Below, in pieces: positions 54,620 through 62,091 of a stretch of 64,000 bases of DNA (the stretch's first letter is position 1; each line of letters opens with the position of its first letter). The position numbers were made by a program, and so were the translations under genes. The stretch is from Bacteroidota bacterium. Lineage in GTDB: Bacteria; Bacteroidota; Bacteroidia; Bacteroidales; Tenuifilaceae. The DNA is taken from contig JAKQKB010000136.1 of NCBI GenBank assembly GCA_029560875.1, forward strand, positions 1-64,000, in the 5' to 3' direction. Below the pieces are notes generated by a model. It was not told the DNA's origin, did not search any database, and saw only the letters and a program-made list of their open reading frames with translations.

Positions 54620-56032
54620 ATGCTTAAAAATAAAATTCAAAGTGAGATACTCTCACATTTAAACTTTAATCCTACCCTGGGGCAAATGGCTGCTATAGAT
54701 GGTTTTGCAAATTTTGTTGTAAACCCAAAACCTGATAGTTGCATTCTTCTTAAAGGCTATGCAGGTACTGGAAAAACATCAATTATTGCTGGCTATGTTA
54801 AAACCTTGGAAAAACTAAAAGTTAAATTTGAACTCCTAGCTCCAACAGGACGTGCCGCCAAAGTGCTTACCGAGTATTCTGGTGCAAAAGCCCATACAAT
54901 CCATAAGTGCATATACAGACAAAAAAACATGAAGGAAGGTATGGGAAGGTTCGTCTTAAACTACAACAAGTTAACCAATGCAATTTTTATTGTAGATGAG
55001 GCCTCCATGCTATCGGACTTTTCCTTTGAGGATAGTGCTTTTGGCTCAGGAAAATTACTATCGGATTTAATTGAGTTTGTTCAACAAGGAAACAACTGCC
55101 GTTTAATACTGGTAGGCGATACAGCACAATTACCTCCTATTGGACTGGACATTAGCCCAGCGCTTAATTACTCTGAACTAGCCAATTTTAACCTAGATGT
55201 GAAGGAATTTTTCTTGAACGAAGTGGTTCGTCAACAATCCGATTCGGGTATACTTCACAATGCTACATTAATAAGAACAATACTAGACTCAGGGATAATT
55301 GAAACCCCTAAATTTTCTGTTGAAGGTTTCGATGATATTGAAAAAATTACTGGAGGAGAATTACTCGAATATCTATCCGAAGAATATAACAAAAACGGAC
55401 GCGAAGGAAATGTTGTAGTTTGTTACTCCAACAAAAGAGCTAATAGGTATAATAATGGTATTCGCTCTCGAATTCTTTTTCACGAGGAGGAACTCTCGGT
55501 TGGAGATTACTTGATGGTTGCCCGTAACAGTTATTTTTGGATTGATGACATTCCTGATATAAGTTTTATTGCAAATGGCGATGTAGTTGAAGTAACCAGA
55601 ATTGGAAAAAGGTATGAAATGTACGGCTTTAGGTTTGCCGATGTAACCATAAGGCTTCTGGACGATAACCAACAACTAATTGATGTCCGAATTATTCTTG
55701 ACTCGTTAATGATGGATGGACCTTCACTTGGTTCTGAGCACATGAAAAATCTGTATCAACAAATAGCAACCGACTACTCGCATATCAAAACCCATAAGGC
55801 AAGGTTGACTAAAATTAAGGAAGACCCTTTTTTCAATGCCATGCAGGTAAAATTTGCATATGCCGTTACCTGCCACAAAGCACAAGGCGGTCAGTGGCCA
55901 AACATTTTCATAGACCAAGGCTTTTTTAAGCCTGAGATGTTAACACGGGAATACCTCCGTTGGCTTTACACTGCAATAACCCGAGCCACCAACAAGGTTT
56001 ACCTTGTTAATTTCGATGAATCATTCTTTTAG
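54620..56032 (+). CDS. RecD-like superfamily 1 DNA helicase
   Basis: A 470-residue SF1B helicase. The Walker A is GYAGTGKT (46-53), Walker B is 'FIVDEASML' (about 121-129), motif III 'LILVGDTAQLPPIG' (about 161-174), and the C-terminal UvrD/RecD2 lobe has 'YAVTCHKAQGGQWPNIFID' (about 413-431) and 'RWLYTAITRAT' (about 446-456). This matches the short RecD2-like ATPase of Bacteroidetes, usually a stand-alone 5'-3' helicase with no RecB/C partners. Its cellular role is not well defined; DNA repair is likely. It precedes sfsA by 11 bases. Confidence 0.88.
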   Translation: MLKNKIQSEILSHLNFNPTLGQMAAIDGFANFVVNPKPDSCILLKGYAGTGKTSIIAGYVKTLEKLKVKFELLAPTGRAAKVLTEYSGAKAHTIHKCIYRQKNMKEGMGRFVLNYNKLTNAIFIVDEASMLSDFSFEDSAFGSGKLLSDLIEFVQQGNNCRLILVGDTAQLPPIGLDISPALNYSELANFNLDVKEFFLNEVVRQQSDSGILHNATLIRTILDSGIIETPKFSVEGFDDIEKITGGELLEYLSEEYNKNGREGNVVVCYSNKRANRYNNGIRSRILFHEEELSVGDYLMVARNSYFWIDDIPDISFIANGDVVEVTRIGKRYEMYGFRFADVTIRLLDDNQQLIDVRIILDSLMMDGPSLGSEHMKNLYQQIATDYSHIKTHKARLTKIKEDPFFNAMQVKFAYAVTCHKAQGGQWPNIFIDQGFFKPEMLTREYLRWLYTAITRATNKVYLVNFDESFF

Positions 56033-56043
56033 CAAATCAATTT

Positions 56044-56736
56044 ATGCAATTCAAAAACTCCTTAGTTCATGGCTACCTAGTTAAGCGCTACAAGCGCTTT
56101 CTTGCCGATATCAAACTCGATGATGGCTCAATAATCACAGTCCACTGCACCAACTCTGGTTCAATGAAAAGTTGCATTGAGGAAGGTGCCGAGGTTTACA
56201 TTTCGGACAGCATGAATCCTGCCCGAAAAACACGCTATACTTGGGAAATGATAAAGATTAATGGCGATTGGGTTGGCATAAACACATCGAATCCGAATAA
56301 ACTGGCAGTTGAAATATTGAGGAATAATTTAATGCAAGAACTATCGGGCTACACAACAATCAAACCCGAAGTAAAATATGGCGATAGCCGATTCGATGTT
56401 TACGCCGAGAATGAGTTTGAGAAGTGTTTTATTGAGGTGAAGAATGTTACCCTAAAAGATGAGATTTACGCCCGTTTTCCCGATGCTGTAACCGAACGTG
56501 GACAGAAACACCTCGAAACGCTTATTAAGGCAAAATCCGAAGGATATAGAGCCGTTATGCTATACATTATCCAGCGTATGGATGTTGAGATTTTCACCCC
56601 TGCGATAGATATTGACCCAAAATATGCAAGTAAACTAAAAACTGCCGCCAATAGTGGGGTTGAAATAATACCCTTACAGGTTAAAGTGTCGCCATTAGGC
56701 ATTGAACCTGTAAGGGTACTTAATTATCAACTGTAA
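56044..56736 (+). CDS. sfsA: SfsA family DNA/RNA-binding nuclease
   Basis: A 230-residue member of the SfsA family, first seen as a sugar-fermentation stimulation protein and now viewed as a DNA/RNA-binding nuclease. Features are 'VKRYKRFLADIKLDDGSIITVHC' (about 13-35), 'CFIEVKNVTLKD' (about 124-135; the Asp/Glu/Lys nuclease core) and 'FPDAVTERGQKHLETL' (about 142-157). Length is normal. It follows the helicase after 11 bases, which suggests an operon. Confidence 0.93.
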   Translation: MQFKNSLVHGYLVKRYKRFLADIKLDDGSIITVHCTNSGSMKSCIEEGAEVYISDSMNPARKTRYTWEMIKINGDWVGINTSNPNKLAVEILRNNLMQELSGYTTIKPEVKYGDSRFDVYAENEFEKCFIEVKNVTLKDEIYARFPDAVTERGQKHLETLIKAKSEGYRAVMLYIIQRMDVEIFTPAIDIDPKYASKLKTAANSGVEIIPLQVKVSPLGIEPVRVLNYQL

Positions 56737-56751
56737 AGGTTGATATACGGG

Positions 56752-58044
56752 CTAAAGAGTATCCCTAAAGAAAATCTCCTCTTTTATTTTATCAAGGTAA
56801 TGCTTTGCTAACCAAATACTACTTCTGGACTTCGATTTCTCGCTGCCATCATCCACCTTTCCTAAATAATCCTTAAGATAGTTAGTTGAAGTATTATAAT
56901 CCTTCGCAAAGAAGTAGGATTTACCAATTTTGAAGATGAATTCATGTTCGTCTTTCGAGTAATTCTGGGCTTTTTCGTAACACTCAATTGCCAATGCATA
57001 ATCTCTATTCTCAAAATTAATATCACCCTTTAAATCGTAAATTACTGCAACTAACGAACTATCGGGAGTAAGCATACGCTCTGTATAATCAGCAATTTTT
57101 AATGCCTGCTTCCTATCCCCAATCTGAAATAAGGATGATGAGTAAACAAAATTCATGAAACTATCGGAACTATCGCGTTCAAAAGCCTTCTCAAAATCAG
57201 GTATTGATTGATAGTATAATCCTGTGCTATACTTACTAATTCCAAGGTACTTCAGTGTAAAAAACGATGAATCGCCCATCTCGTAAACCCTATTAAAAAT
57301 ATCGTAGGATTGCCTATACTTTTTCTGATCGGCAAATAGCTTTCCTTTTAACTTAAGAAGTGGAATATAGAGTGAATCAACGCTTAAGGCACTATCAGCC
57401 TCGGCTAAAATTTCTTCGGTAGGAACCTGAAGTTGAATAAGCAACTTAATATACTTTACAACAATATCAAGGTTTTGCCTATTAAGTACTATTGCATTGT
57501 CGTATGCATTCATTGCATCGAGGAAGTTATTCAATTGCACAGCACAATCAGCAACTTGCTCCCAATAGTAAAAGTTAGTTGAATCGTAATTGGTCAACCA
57601 GCAGTAATTGAAAAATGCCTTGTTATAATCGCCCTCTTTCTTCAAAACATTTGCATACTGCAAACGTGTATTTATACAAAGGGAGTCTAACCTCAGAATT
57701 TTTTCATACTGTTTCTTTGCCACTTTAATATTTCCGAACGAGTAAAGGCTTCGGGCGTAACCCTTATGAGCCGGAATGTATGTTGAATCCAAATCGATAG
57801 CCCTTTTGTAGGCTAACGATGCGCTATCGTAACGTCCAATATTCTCGTATATTATTCCTTTTAGATGATTATATCGCAATGAATTATTTTGCTGATTATC
57901 CTTCAACAATGTCAGTGCGCGATTATAATCGCCTTCCGATAAAGCGATTTCAATTTTAAGCAATGAATCCTCATTGGATTGTGTATATGCCTCAATGGCA
58001 ACTAGTAACTGTATAAAAACAAGTGTCAAAAGTAGTTTATTCAT
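56752..58044 (-). CDS. Secreted TPR-repeat protein
   Basis: A 430-residue protein. The start is set at the ATG at 58044 (MNKLLLTLVFIQLLVAIEAYTQ), which gives a signal peptide; the frame extends 30 codons upstream, into poorly coding sequence. About ten TPR units follow ('NHLKGIIYENIGRYDSASLAYKRAI', 'AHKGYARSLYSFGNIKVAKKQYEKIL' in parts), so it is a periplasmic or surface scaffold. It converges on sfsA and diverges from the trp leader. No enzymatic motif; partner unknown. Confidence 0.83.
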   Translation of the reverse strand: MNKLLLTLVFIQLLVAIEAYTQSNEDSLLKIEIALSEGDYNRALTLLKDNQQNNSLRYNHLKGIIYENIGRYDSASLAYKRAIDLDSTYIPAHKGYARSLYSFGNIKVAKKQYEKILRLDSLCINTRLQYANVLKKEGDYNKAFFNYCWLTNYDSTNFYYWEQVADCAVQLNNFLDAMNAYDNAIVLNRQNLDIVVKYIKLLIQLQVPTEEILAEADSALSVDSLYIPLLKLKGKLFADQKKYRQSYDIFNRVYEMGDSSFFTLKYLGISKYSTGLYYQSIPDFEKAFERDSSDSFMNFVYSSSLFQIGDRKQALKIADYTERMLTPDSSLVAVIYDLKGDINFENRDYALAIECYEKAQNYSKDEHEFIFKIGKSYFFAKDYNTSTNYLKDYLGKVDDGSEKSKSRSSIWLAKHYLDKIKEEIFFRDTL

Positions 58045-58121
58045 TTTTTTAAGGTTTAGCTTTTTCACTGTTAAAAATAACAATATTTGTTGATTTTTAT
58101 TGCGTAAATTCATTTTCAAAT

Positions 58122-58152
58122 TTTGATGTTTCAAAAAGATGTTATATCATTG
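58122..58152 (+). promoter_or_regulatory. Promoter of the trp leader and trpB
   Basis: TTTG at 58122-58125 and TATCATTG at 58145-58152 (seven of eight to TAnnTTTG), 19 bases apart. It would start transcription near 58158, a few bases before the leader-peptide ATG. Confidence 0.55.
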
Positions 58153-58170
58153 CATCAGAAAAAACAGACA

Positions 58171-58236
58171 ATGAATTTATCAGTTCAAAATATTTGGTGG
58201 TGGCACAGCGTAATTTCCAATAATTGGGGAATGTAA
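58171..58236 (+). CDS. trpL: Trp-rich leader peptide of a transcription attenuator
   Basis: A 21-codon reading frame with an ATG and a TAA stop. It holds four tryptophans: W9, W10 and W11 in a row and W19. Random occurrence of three successive TGG in such a short frame is very unlikely. It lies 19 bases after the -7 element and 29 bases before a strong intrinsic terminator, and trpB follows. In attenuation, scarcity of charged tRNA-Trp stalls the ribosome at the W codons and lets the polymerase read through. The exact antiterminator pairing was not resolved by eye. Confidence 0.85.
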   Translation: MNLSVQNIWWWHSVISNNWGM

Positions 58237-58264
58237 CTGAGTTGCTACTACTATAAAGTAAAGG

Positions 58265-58297
58265 CCGCAGGTGAACCCCCTGCGGTTTTTGTTTTTT
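58265..58297 (+). terminator. trp attenuator terminator
   Basis: Stem CCGCAGG with CCTGCGG, seven-base loop, followed by TTTTTGTTTTTTT. It sits 225 bases upstream of trpB and right after the leader peptide, the position of a regulated terminator. Confidence 0.82.
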
Positions 58298-58522
58298 TAT
58301 GACTTTTATATATTGATATTGAAAACTAGAGTATACATATTAGTAAATTATTCATGGCGTTGGCGGGGGCTCCCCCGCACATAGTATGGTTTCCTGTGCC
58401 CAAGGTGGCGCACTTCCAAAATTCAATTTTACGTTTTAACTATTTACAATTTAAATCATTATCAGCACACAATAAATCTAATGTCTTGTGTCTGATATCT
58501 GAAAATCTTAAAAAATAAAACC
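58298..58522 (+). other. Untranslated gap between the trp attenuator and trpB, with a GC-rich dyad
   Basis: No gene is seen in these 225 bases. In AT-rich surroundings a GC-rich block runs from about 58354 to 58415. It contains the dyad GCGGGGG-CT-CCCCCGC at 58363-58378 and a weaker dyad GTGCCC/GCGCAC at about 58395-58412. The block looks like an inserted REP- or MITE-type element, separate in sequence from the other palindromes of the window. Confidence 0.5.
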
Positions 58523-59722
58523 ATGGAAACACAAGTAATATCAACCGAAATAAAAGTATCGCCAATTGCATCGATGTTGAACAACAACGGCCGTTATGGC
58601 GAATATGGTGGAGCATACATCCCCGATGTTTTAGCAAAACCTCTTGAGAATGTTGCGCTAGAGTTCGATAAACTCTCGAAGGATAAAAACTTCAACAGCG
58701 AGTTTATTCATTATTTGAAGCAATTCGTAGGACGTCCTTCGCCACTTTACTATGCTAAGCGATTATCGGAATTTGTAGGCTCAACCATCTACCTAAAGCG
58801 CGAGGATTTGAACCACACCGGTTCGCATAAAATCAACAACACAATTGGCCAGGTGCTAGTTGCAAAGCGAATGGGTGCCAAGGAAATTATTGCAGAAACA
58901 GGAGCCGGTCAGCACGGTGTTGCAACAGCAACCGCGGCAGCACTAATGGGAATTCCTTGCAAGGTTTTCATGGGCGCCAAGGATGCTGAACGTCAAGCGT
59001 TGAATGTACGCCGAATGAAACTGCTCGGAGCCGAGGTAATAACTACCCAAATGGGAACTGCAACGCTTAAAGATGCCGTTGATGCCGCGTTGGGTTACTA
59101 CATTGAGCATCCAACTTCATACTATTTACTTGGTTCGCAGGTTGGACCACATCCATACCCGAGAATGGTTGGATATTTCCAAAGCGTAATTGGACAGGAG
59201 GCCCGAAATCAAATTTTGATGCACGAAGGTCGTTTACCCCAAGCAATTTTTGCCTGTGTGGGTGGTGGTTCAAATGCCATAGGGCTTTTCTCTGGATTTT
59301 TGGATGACACAGAGGTTGCTATTTATGGCGCTGAGGGAGGCGGAATGGCCCAGCCAAACAACACTGCGGCAACTCTATCGTTCGGAAAACCAACGGTATT
59401 TCAAGGAACATACTCATACTGCTTGGTCGATAGTGAAGGAAACCCTATTGAATCACACTCTATTGCAGCAGGGTTGGATTACCCAGGAATTAGCCCTCAG
59501 CACGCTTACTTAAAAGATACAAAAAGGGCAAACTACCATCCAGTTACCGATAACGAAGCGGTAGAGGCATTTATGCTACTATCTAAGTTAGAGGGTATCA
59601 CACCTGCAATTGAATCGAGCCACGCAGTTGCTTTAGCAACAAAACTTCTTAAGAATAAGGAGATGCTCGCAATTATTAACCTTTCGGGCAGGGGCGATAA
59701 AGATGTTGATAGGAAACTTTAA
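58523..59722 (+). CDS. trpB: Tryptophan synthase beta subunit
   Basis: Condenses indole with serine to make tryptophan. The 399-residue sequence is of the normal TrpB1 type with 'GRYGEYGGAYIPDVL' near the start, the PLP lysine in 'HTGSHKINN' (about 93-101), 'GAGQHGVATATAA' (about 119-131) and the phosphate-binding 'CVGGGSNAIGLF' (about 240-251). It stands alone: no trpA or other trp genes follow, unlike the trpBEGDCFA order of many Bacteroidetes. It is preceded by the attenuator leader. Ends before a long hairpin. Confidence 0.96.
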   Translation: METQVISTEIKVSPIASMLNNNGRYGEYGGAYIPDVLAKPLENVALEFDKLSKDKNFNSEFIHYLKQFVGRPSPLYYAKRLSEFVGSTIYLKREDLNHTGSHKINNTIGQVLVAKRMGAKEIIAETGAGQHGVATATAAALMGIPCKVFMGAKDAERQALNVRRMKLLGAEVITTQMGTATLKDAVDAALGYYIEHPTSYYLLGSQVGPHPYPRMVGYFQSVIGQEARNQILMHEGRLPQAIFACVGGGSNAIGLFSGFLDDTEVAIYGAEGGGMAQPNNTAATLSFGKPTVFQGTYSYCLVDSEGNPIESHSIAAGLDYPGISPQHAYLKDTKRANYHPVTDNEAVEAFMLLSKLEGITPAIESSHAVALATKLLKNKEMLAIINLSGRGDKDVDRKL

Positions 59723-59733
59723 TATCTGAAAAA

Positions 59734-59778
59734 ATCATTTCAGAGCGAAGAGGAGTATTGGGCTTCGCTCTGAATGAT
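59734..59778 (+). terminator. Hairpin downstream of trpB
   Basis: A long stem (ATCATTTCAGAGCGAAG with CTTCGCTCTGAATGAT, one mismatch) and a 12-base loop. There is no T-run after it, so it may be a weak terminator or an RNA-stabilising 3' hairpin. Confidence 0.5.
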
Positions 59779-59870
59779 TATCAACTTTCTAAATCCATAT
59801 TACATCCTTGCATAGTTTTTGTAAGGTTTATTTTGTTACTTTTACCTATCAAATTCATAATTCAAGAACA

Positions 59871-60683
59871 ATGAAACCGATACTAATCCTATTTATCGCA
59901 TCAATATTTACTTTGAACTTGTACTCACAGGATATTACCCGTATCACTGGTGCAAAAGGCCGACAAGTAATTGTTGGTAGCATTAACGAGGATGAAGCCA
60001 AAAATCGTGCTCTTGCCGAGGCAAAGCTTAACGCGCTGAAAATGGCTGGAGGCTCAGAACACATCCAGGCTTACGATATGCTTTACAAAAGCGAGATAGG
60101 AAACAAGTATGATGAGGTTTTTATGTCCGATGTTTTTTCTGAAATTCGTGGTGGAATTAAGAAATGCGATATAATAAGTTCAGAAAAAGGAATGGACGAA
60201 CAGAAAAATTTCTTTGTCGAAGTAACTATAGATGCTGATATTGTTCTTTACTCAACCGGCCCAGACCCTGCCTTTATGGTCAATATAGATGGGATAAAGC
60301 AGGGATATCAAAACGGTGAAAAACTTAAATACACAGTAACGCCGACTATGGATTGCTACCTAAATATTTTTAACATCTACGAGAATAATGCATCGGTGAT
60401 ATTCCCAAACGAATTCGAAAAATCAATTAAGTTTAAAGCCGAGGAGAAAAAGGTTTTCCCCCTAAGTAATCTACTCGATGGTTACGTACTTGAAAAATCA
60501 GCAAAAGACCCCGAAAAGAACAAGTTACTTTTTGTTTTTACCAAGGAGAAAATTCCTTACATAAACTACTCCATAAATCACGAGGGCGACCAAATAACAT
60601 CGTTCGAGGATGTATCGTCGTGGCTATTCAGCATTTCGCCCGATAAAAGGGTAAATTATTTTGTGCAATTTGTGATTTATTAA
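59871..60683 (+). CDS. DUF4384 domain secreted protein
   Basis: A 270-residue secreted protein, started at the ATG at 59871 (MKPILILFIASIFTLNLYSQ, a signal peptide); an upstream TTG at 59808 is not favoured. The N-terminal half (about 21-130) has the 'SINEDEAKNRALAEAKLNALKMAGG' stretch of lipoprotein LPP20/PegE-like activities seen in Bacteroidetes, and the C-terminal half has the DUF4384 mark 'YLNIFNIYENNASVIFPN' (about 163-180). Function unknown. It lies between trpB and the his leader; its stop overlaps the start of the his promoter region, so it is not part of either amino-acid unit. Confidence 0.8.
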   Translation: MKPILILFIASIFTLNLYSQDITRITGAKGRQVIVGSINEDEAKNRALAEAKLNALKMAGGSEHIQAYDMLYKSEIGNKYDEVFMSDVFSEIRGGIKKCDIISSEKGMDEQKNFFVEVTIDADIVLYSTGPDPAFMVNIDGIKQGYQNGEKLKYTVTPTMDCYLNIFNIYENNASVIFPNEFEKSIKFKAEEKKVFPLSNLLDGYVLEKSAKDPEKNKLLFVFTKEKIPYINYSINHEGDQITSFEDVSSWLFSISPDKRVNYFVQFVIY

Positions 60684-60699
60684 AAAAGATTTACTTTTG
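60669..60699 (+). promoter_or_regulatory. Promoter of the his leader and hisG
   Basis: TTTG at 60669-60672 and a perfect TACTTTTG at 60692-60699, exactly 19 bases apart, overlapping the end of the preceding gene. The leader peptide starts 22 bases after the -7 element. Confidence 0.65.
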
Positions 60700-60720
60700 C
60701 ATCGAAACAAAAAGCGAAAA

Positions 60721-60798
60721 ATGACCGCAAAAAACTATACCGCACTTCATCATCATCACCATTCACATCACAGAATGGTAGATTCTCATTTGGTATAG
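60721..60798 (+). CDS. hisL: His-rich leader peptide of a transcription attenuator
   Basis: A 25-codon reading frame with ATG start and TAG stop. It contains eight histidines: H10-H14 in a row, H16, H17 and H23. It follows the promoter and precedes an intrinsic terminator and hisG, the standard plan of his attenuation. TTGGTAT at 60790-60796 (end of the leader frame) can pair with ATACCAA at 60822-60828, which offers a hairpin competing for the ribosome's position; whether it acts as the antiterminator is not decided by eye. Confidence 0.9.
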   Translation: MTAKNYTALHHHHHSHHRMVDSHLV

Positions 60799-60837
60799 TA
60801 TAGAGTAAGCATAGTTGTAAAATACCAATAACCCGCC

Positions 60838-60878
60838 AAGGGGTCTGCTGTTCGAAAGCAGACCCCTTGTGCTTTTTT
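60838..60878 (+). terminator. his attenuator terminator
   Basis: Perfect 12-base stem AAGGGGTCTGCT with AGCAGACCCCTT and a seven-base loop, followed by GTGCTTTTTT. It lies between the His leader peptide and hisG, 24 bases before the hisG start. Confidence 0.88.
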
Positions 60879-60901
60879 GTATCTTTTAAAATCCAAACAT
60901 T

Positions 60902-61762
60902 ATGAATCAGAAATTAACATTGGCCATTCAAAAGAGTGGCCGCCTAAGCGAAGGCACAATTGAACTACTAAAACTATGTGGAATAAAAGTTAGCAATGGT
61001 AATAATCATCTGAAAGCACTAGCCGAAGGTTTTCCGTTGGAAATCCTTTTACTCCGCGACGATGACATTCCACAGTACGTTGCCGATGGTGTTGCGGATA
61101 TCGGCATACTCGGGTTAAACGAGGTTTTAGAGAAAAAGCAACCCGTTGAAGTTGTTAAGAAACTTGGTTTCTCAAAATGCAAACTATCGGTTGCAATACC
61201 TCGCGCCGAAGAATATACGGGAAAGAACTACTTGCAAGGAAAGAGAATAGCAACCTCCTACCCTACTATTCTAGCCGATTTTTTAAAAGCAAATGCCATT
61301 AATGCCGAAATACACACCATTAGCGGTTCGGTGGAAATTACCCCTGGTATTGGTATGGCCGATGCAATTTTTGAGATTGTGAGTAGCGGCGGAACTTTGC
61401 TAAGCAACAACCTTAAGGAGGTTGATGTAATAATGCAAAGCGAGGCTGTTCTTATTGCCAATAACAGCCTAAATGAATCAAAACAAGAACTAATTAACAA
61501 GTTGGTTTTCAGAATAGAATCCGTAAATAAAGCACGAAGAAACAAGTACATTCTGCTTAACGCACCCAAAAACAAACTCGATGAAATCATCAGCCTTATT
61601 CCCGGAATGAAAAGCCCAACCATTCTCCCACTTGCAATGGATGGGTGGTGCTCGTTGCACTCGGTAGTTAACGAGGACGATTTCTGGGAGGTTATCGGAA
61701 AACTAAAACAAGCTGGCGCCGAAGGAATTTTGGTGATTCCTATTGAGAAGATGGTGGTTTAG
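60902..61762 (+). CDS. hisG: ATP phosphoribosyltransferase, long form
   Basis: First step of histidine synthesis: joins ATP and PRPP. The 286-residue length is that of the long HisG with a C-terminal ACT-like regulatory domain (about 215-286), so it should be feedback-inhibited by histidine and not need HisZ. Family marks are 'LTLAIQKSGRLSEGTIELLK' at the start, 'DIGILGLNEVLE' (about 66-77) and 'GSVEITPGIGMADAIFEIVSSG' (about 143-164, PRPP site, in parts). It is preceded by the attenuator and followed by a 329-base gap before hisD. Confidence 0.95.
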   Translation: MNQKLTLAIQKSGRLSEGTIELLKLCGIKVSNGNNHLKALAEGFPLEILLLRDDDIPQYVADGVADIGILGLNEVLEKKQPVEVVKKLGFSKCKLSVAIPRAEEYTGKNYLQGKRIATSYPTILADFLKANAINAEIHTISGSVEITPGIGMADAIFEIVSSGGTLLSNNLKEVDVIMQSEAVLIANNSLNESKQELINKLVFRIESVNKARRNKYILLNAPKNKLDEIISLIPGMKSPTILPLAMDGWCSLHSVVNEDDFWEVIGKLKQAGAEGILVIPIEKMVV

Positions 61763-61768
61763 TGATAT

Positions 61769-61838
61769 GGAAGTAGGAAGTAGGAAGTAGGAAGTAGAAT
61801 GTAGAATGTAGAATGTAGAATGTAGAATGTAGAATGAA
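61769..61838 (+). repeat. Two adjacent heptamer repeat arrays
   Basis: Four perfect copies of GGAAGTA (61769-61796) run directly into five perfect copies of GAATGTA (61797-61831) and a partial sixth. The two heptamers differ at a few positions, so the second may derive from the first by mutation and expansion. They lie 7 bases after the hisG stop. Copy number is probably variable. Confidence 0.88.
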
Positions 61839-61875
61839 AAATGATGAATGATGAAGGCAAAATCTAAAATTACTA

Positions 61876-61990
61876 GCCCCAAAGGGGCGTCAGCAATATC
61901 CCCGAGTTTTAACTCGGGGGATAATGCGAAGCATTAAAAAGCGATGCACGCAATAGCCAACATTTGAAATTATTGGAATAGTTGCATCGC
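61876..61990. repeat. Palindrome-rich element in the hisG-hisD gap
   Basis: Several dyads in 115 bases: GCCCC-AAA-GGGGC (61876-61888), CCCCGAGTT-TT-AACTCGGGG (61900-61919) and a wide inverted pair GCGATGCA (61941-61948) with TGCATCGC (61983-61990). The second resembles in form, but not in sequence, the palindromes beside the RAYT gene. It looks like a non-autonomous repeat, perhaps a REP-doublet, that landed inside the his operon. Confidence 0.65.
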
Positions 61991-62091
61991 AAGGGATTGA
62001 TTTTAGTATGGAACAAAAAAACTACAATCTTTCCTCAAACTTCCAGCTTCCCTCTTCCAACACATAACAATGAACTCATAATTAACAAAAA

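Larger units (their letters stand above)
61763..62091 (+). other. Gene-free 329-base gap between hisG and hisD
   Basis: No coding region is seen. It holds the heptamer arrays at 61769-61838, the palindrome-rich block at 61876-61990 and about 100 bases of plain AT-rich sequence before the hisD start. No terminator with a T-run and no clear promoter were found, so hisD is presumably still read from the hisG transcript. Confidence 0.6.

Noticed and set aside
58158-58300. T-box or riboswitch upstream of trpB
   Set aside because: No T-box sequence or specifier loop was seen, whereas a translated leader with a Trp cluster and terminator explains the region.
61258-61623. A 121-codon antisense frame within hisG
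   Set aside because: Antisense to the PRPP-binding and regulatory parts of hisG; composition is that of a reverse-strand shadow.
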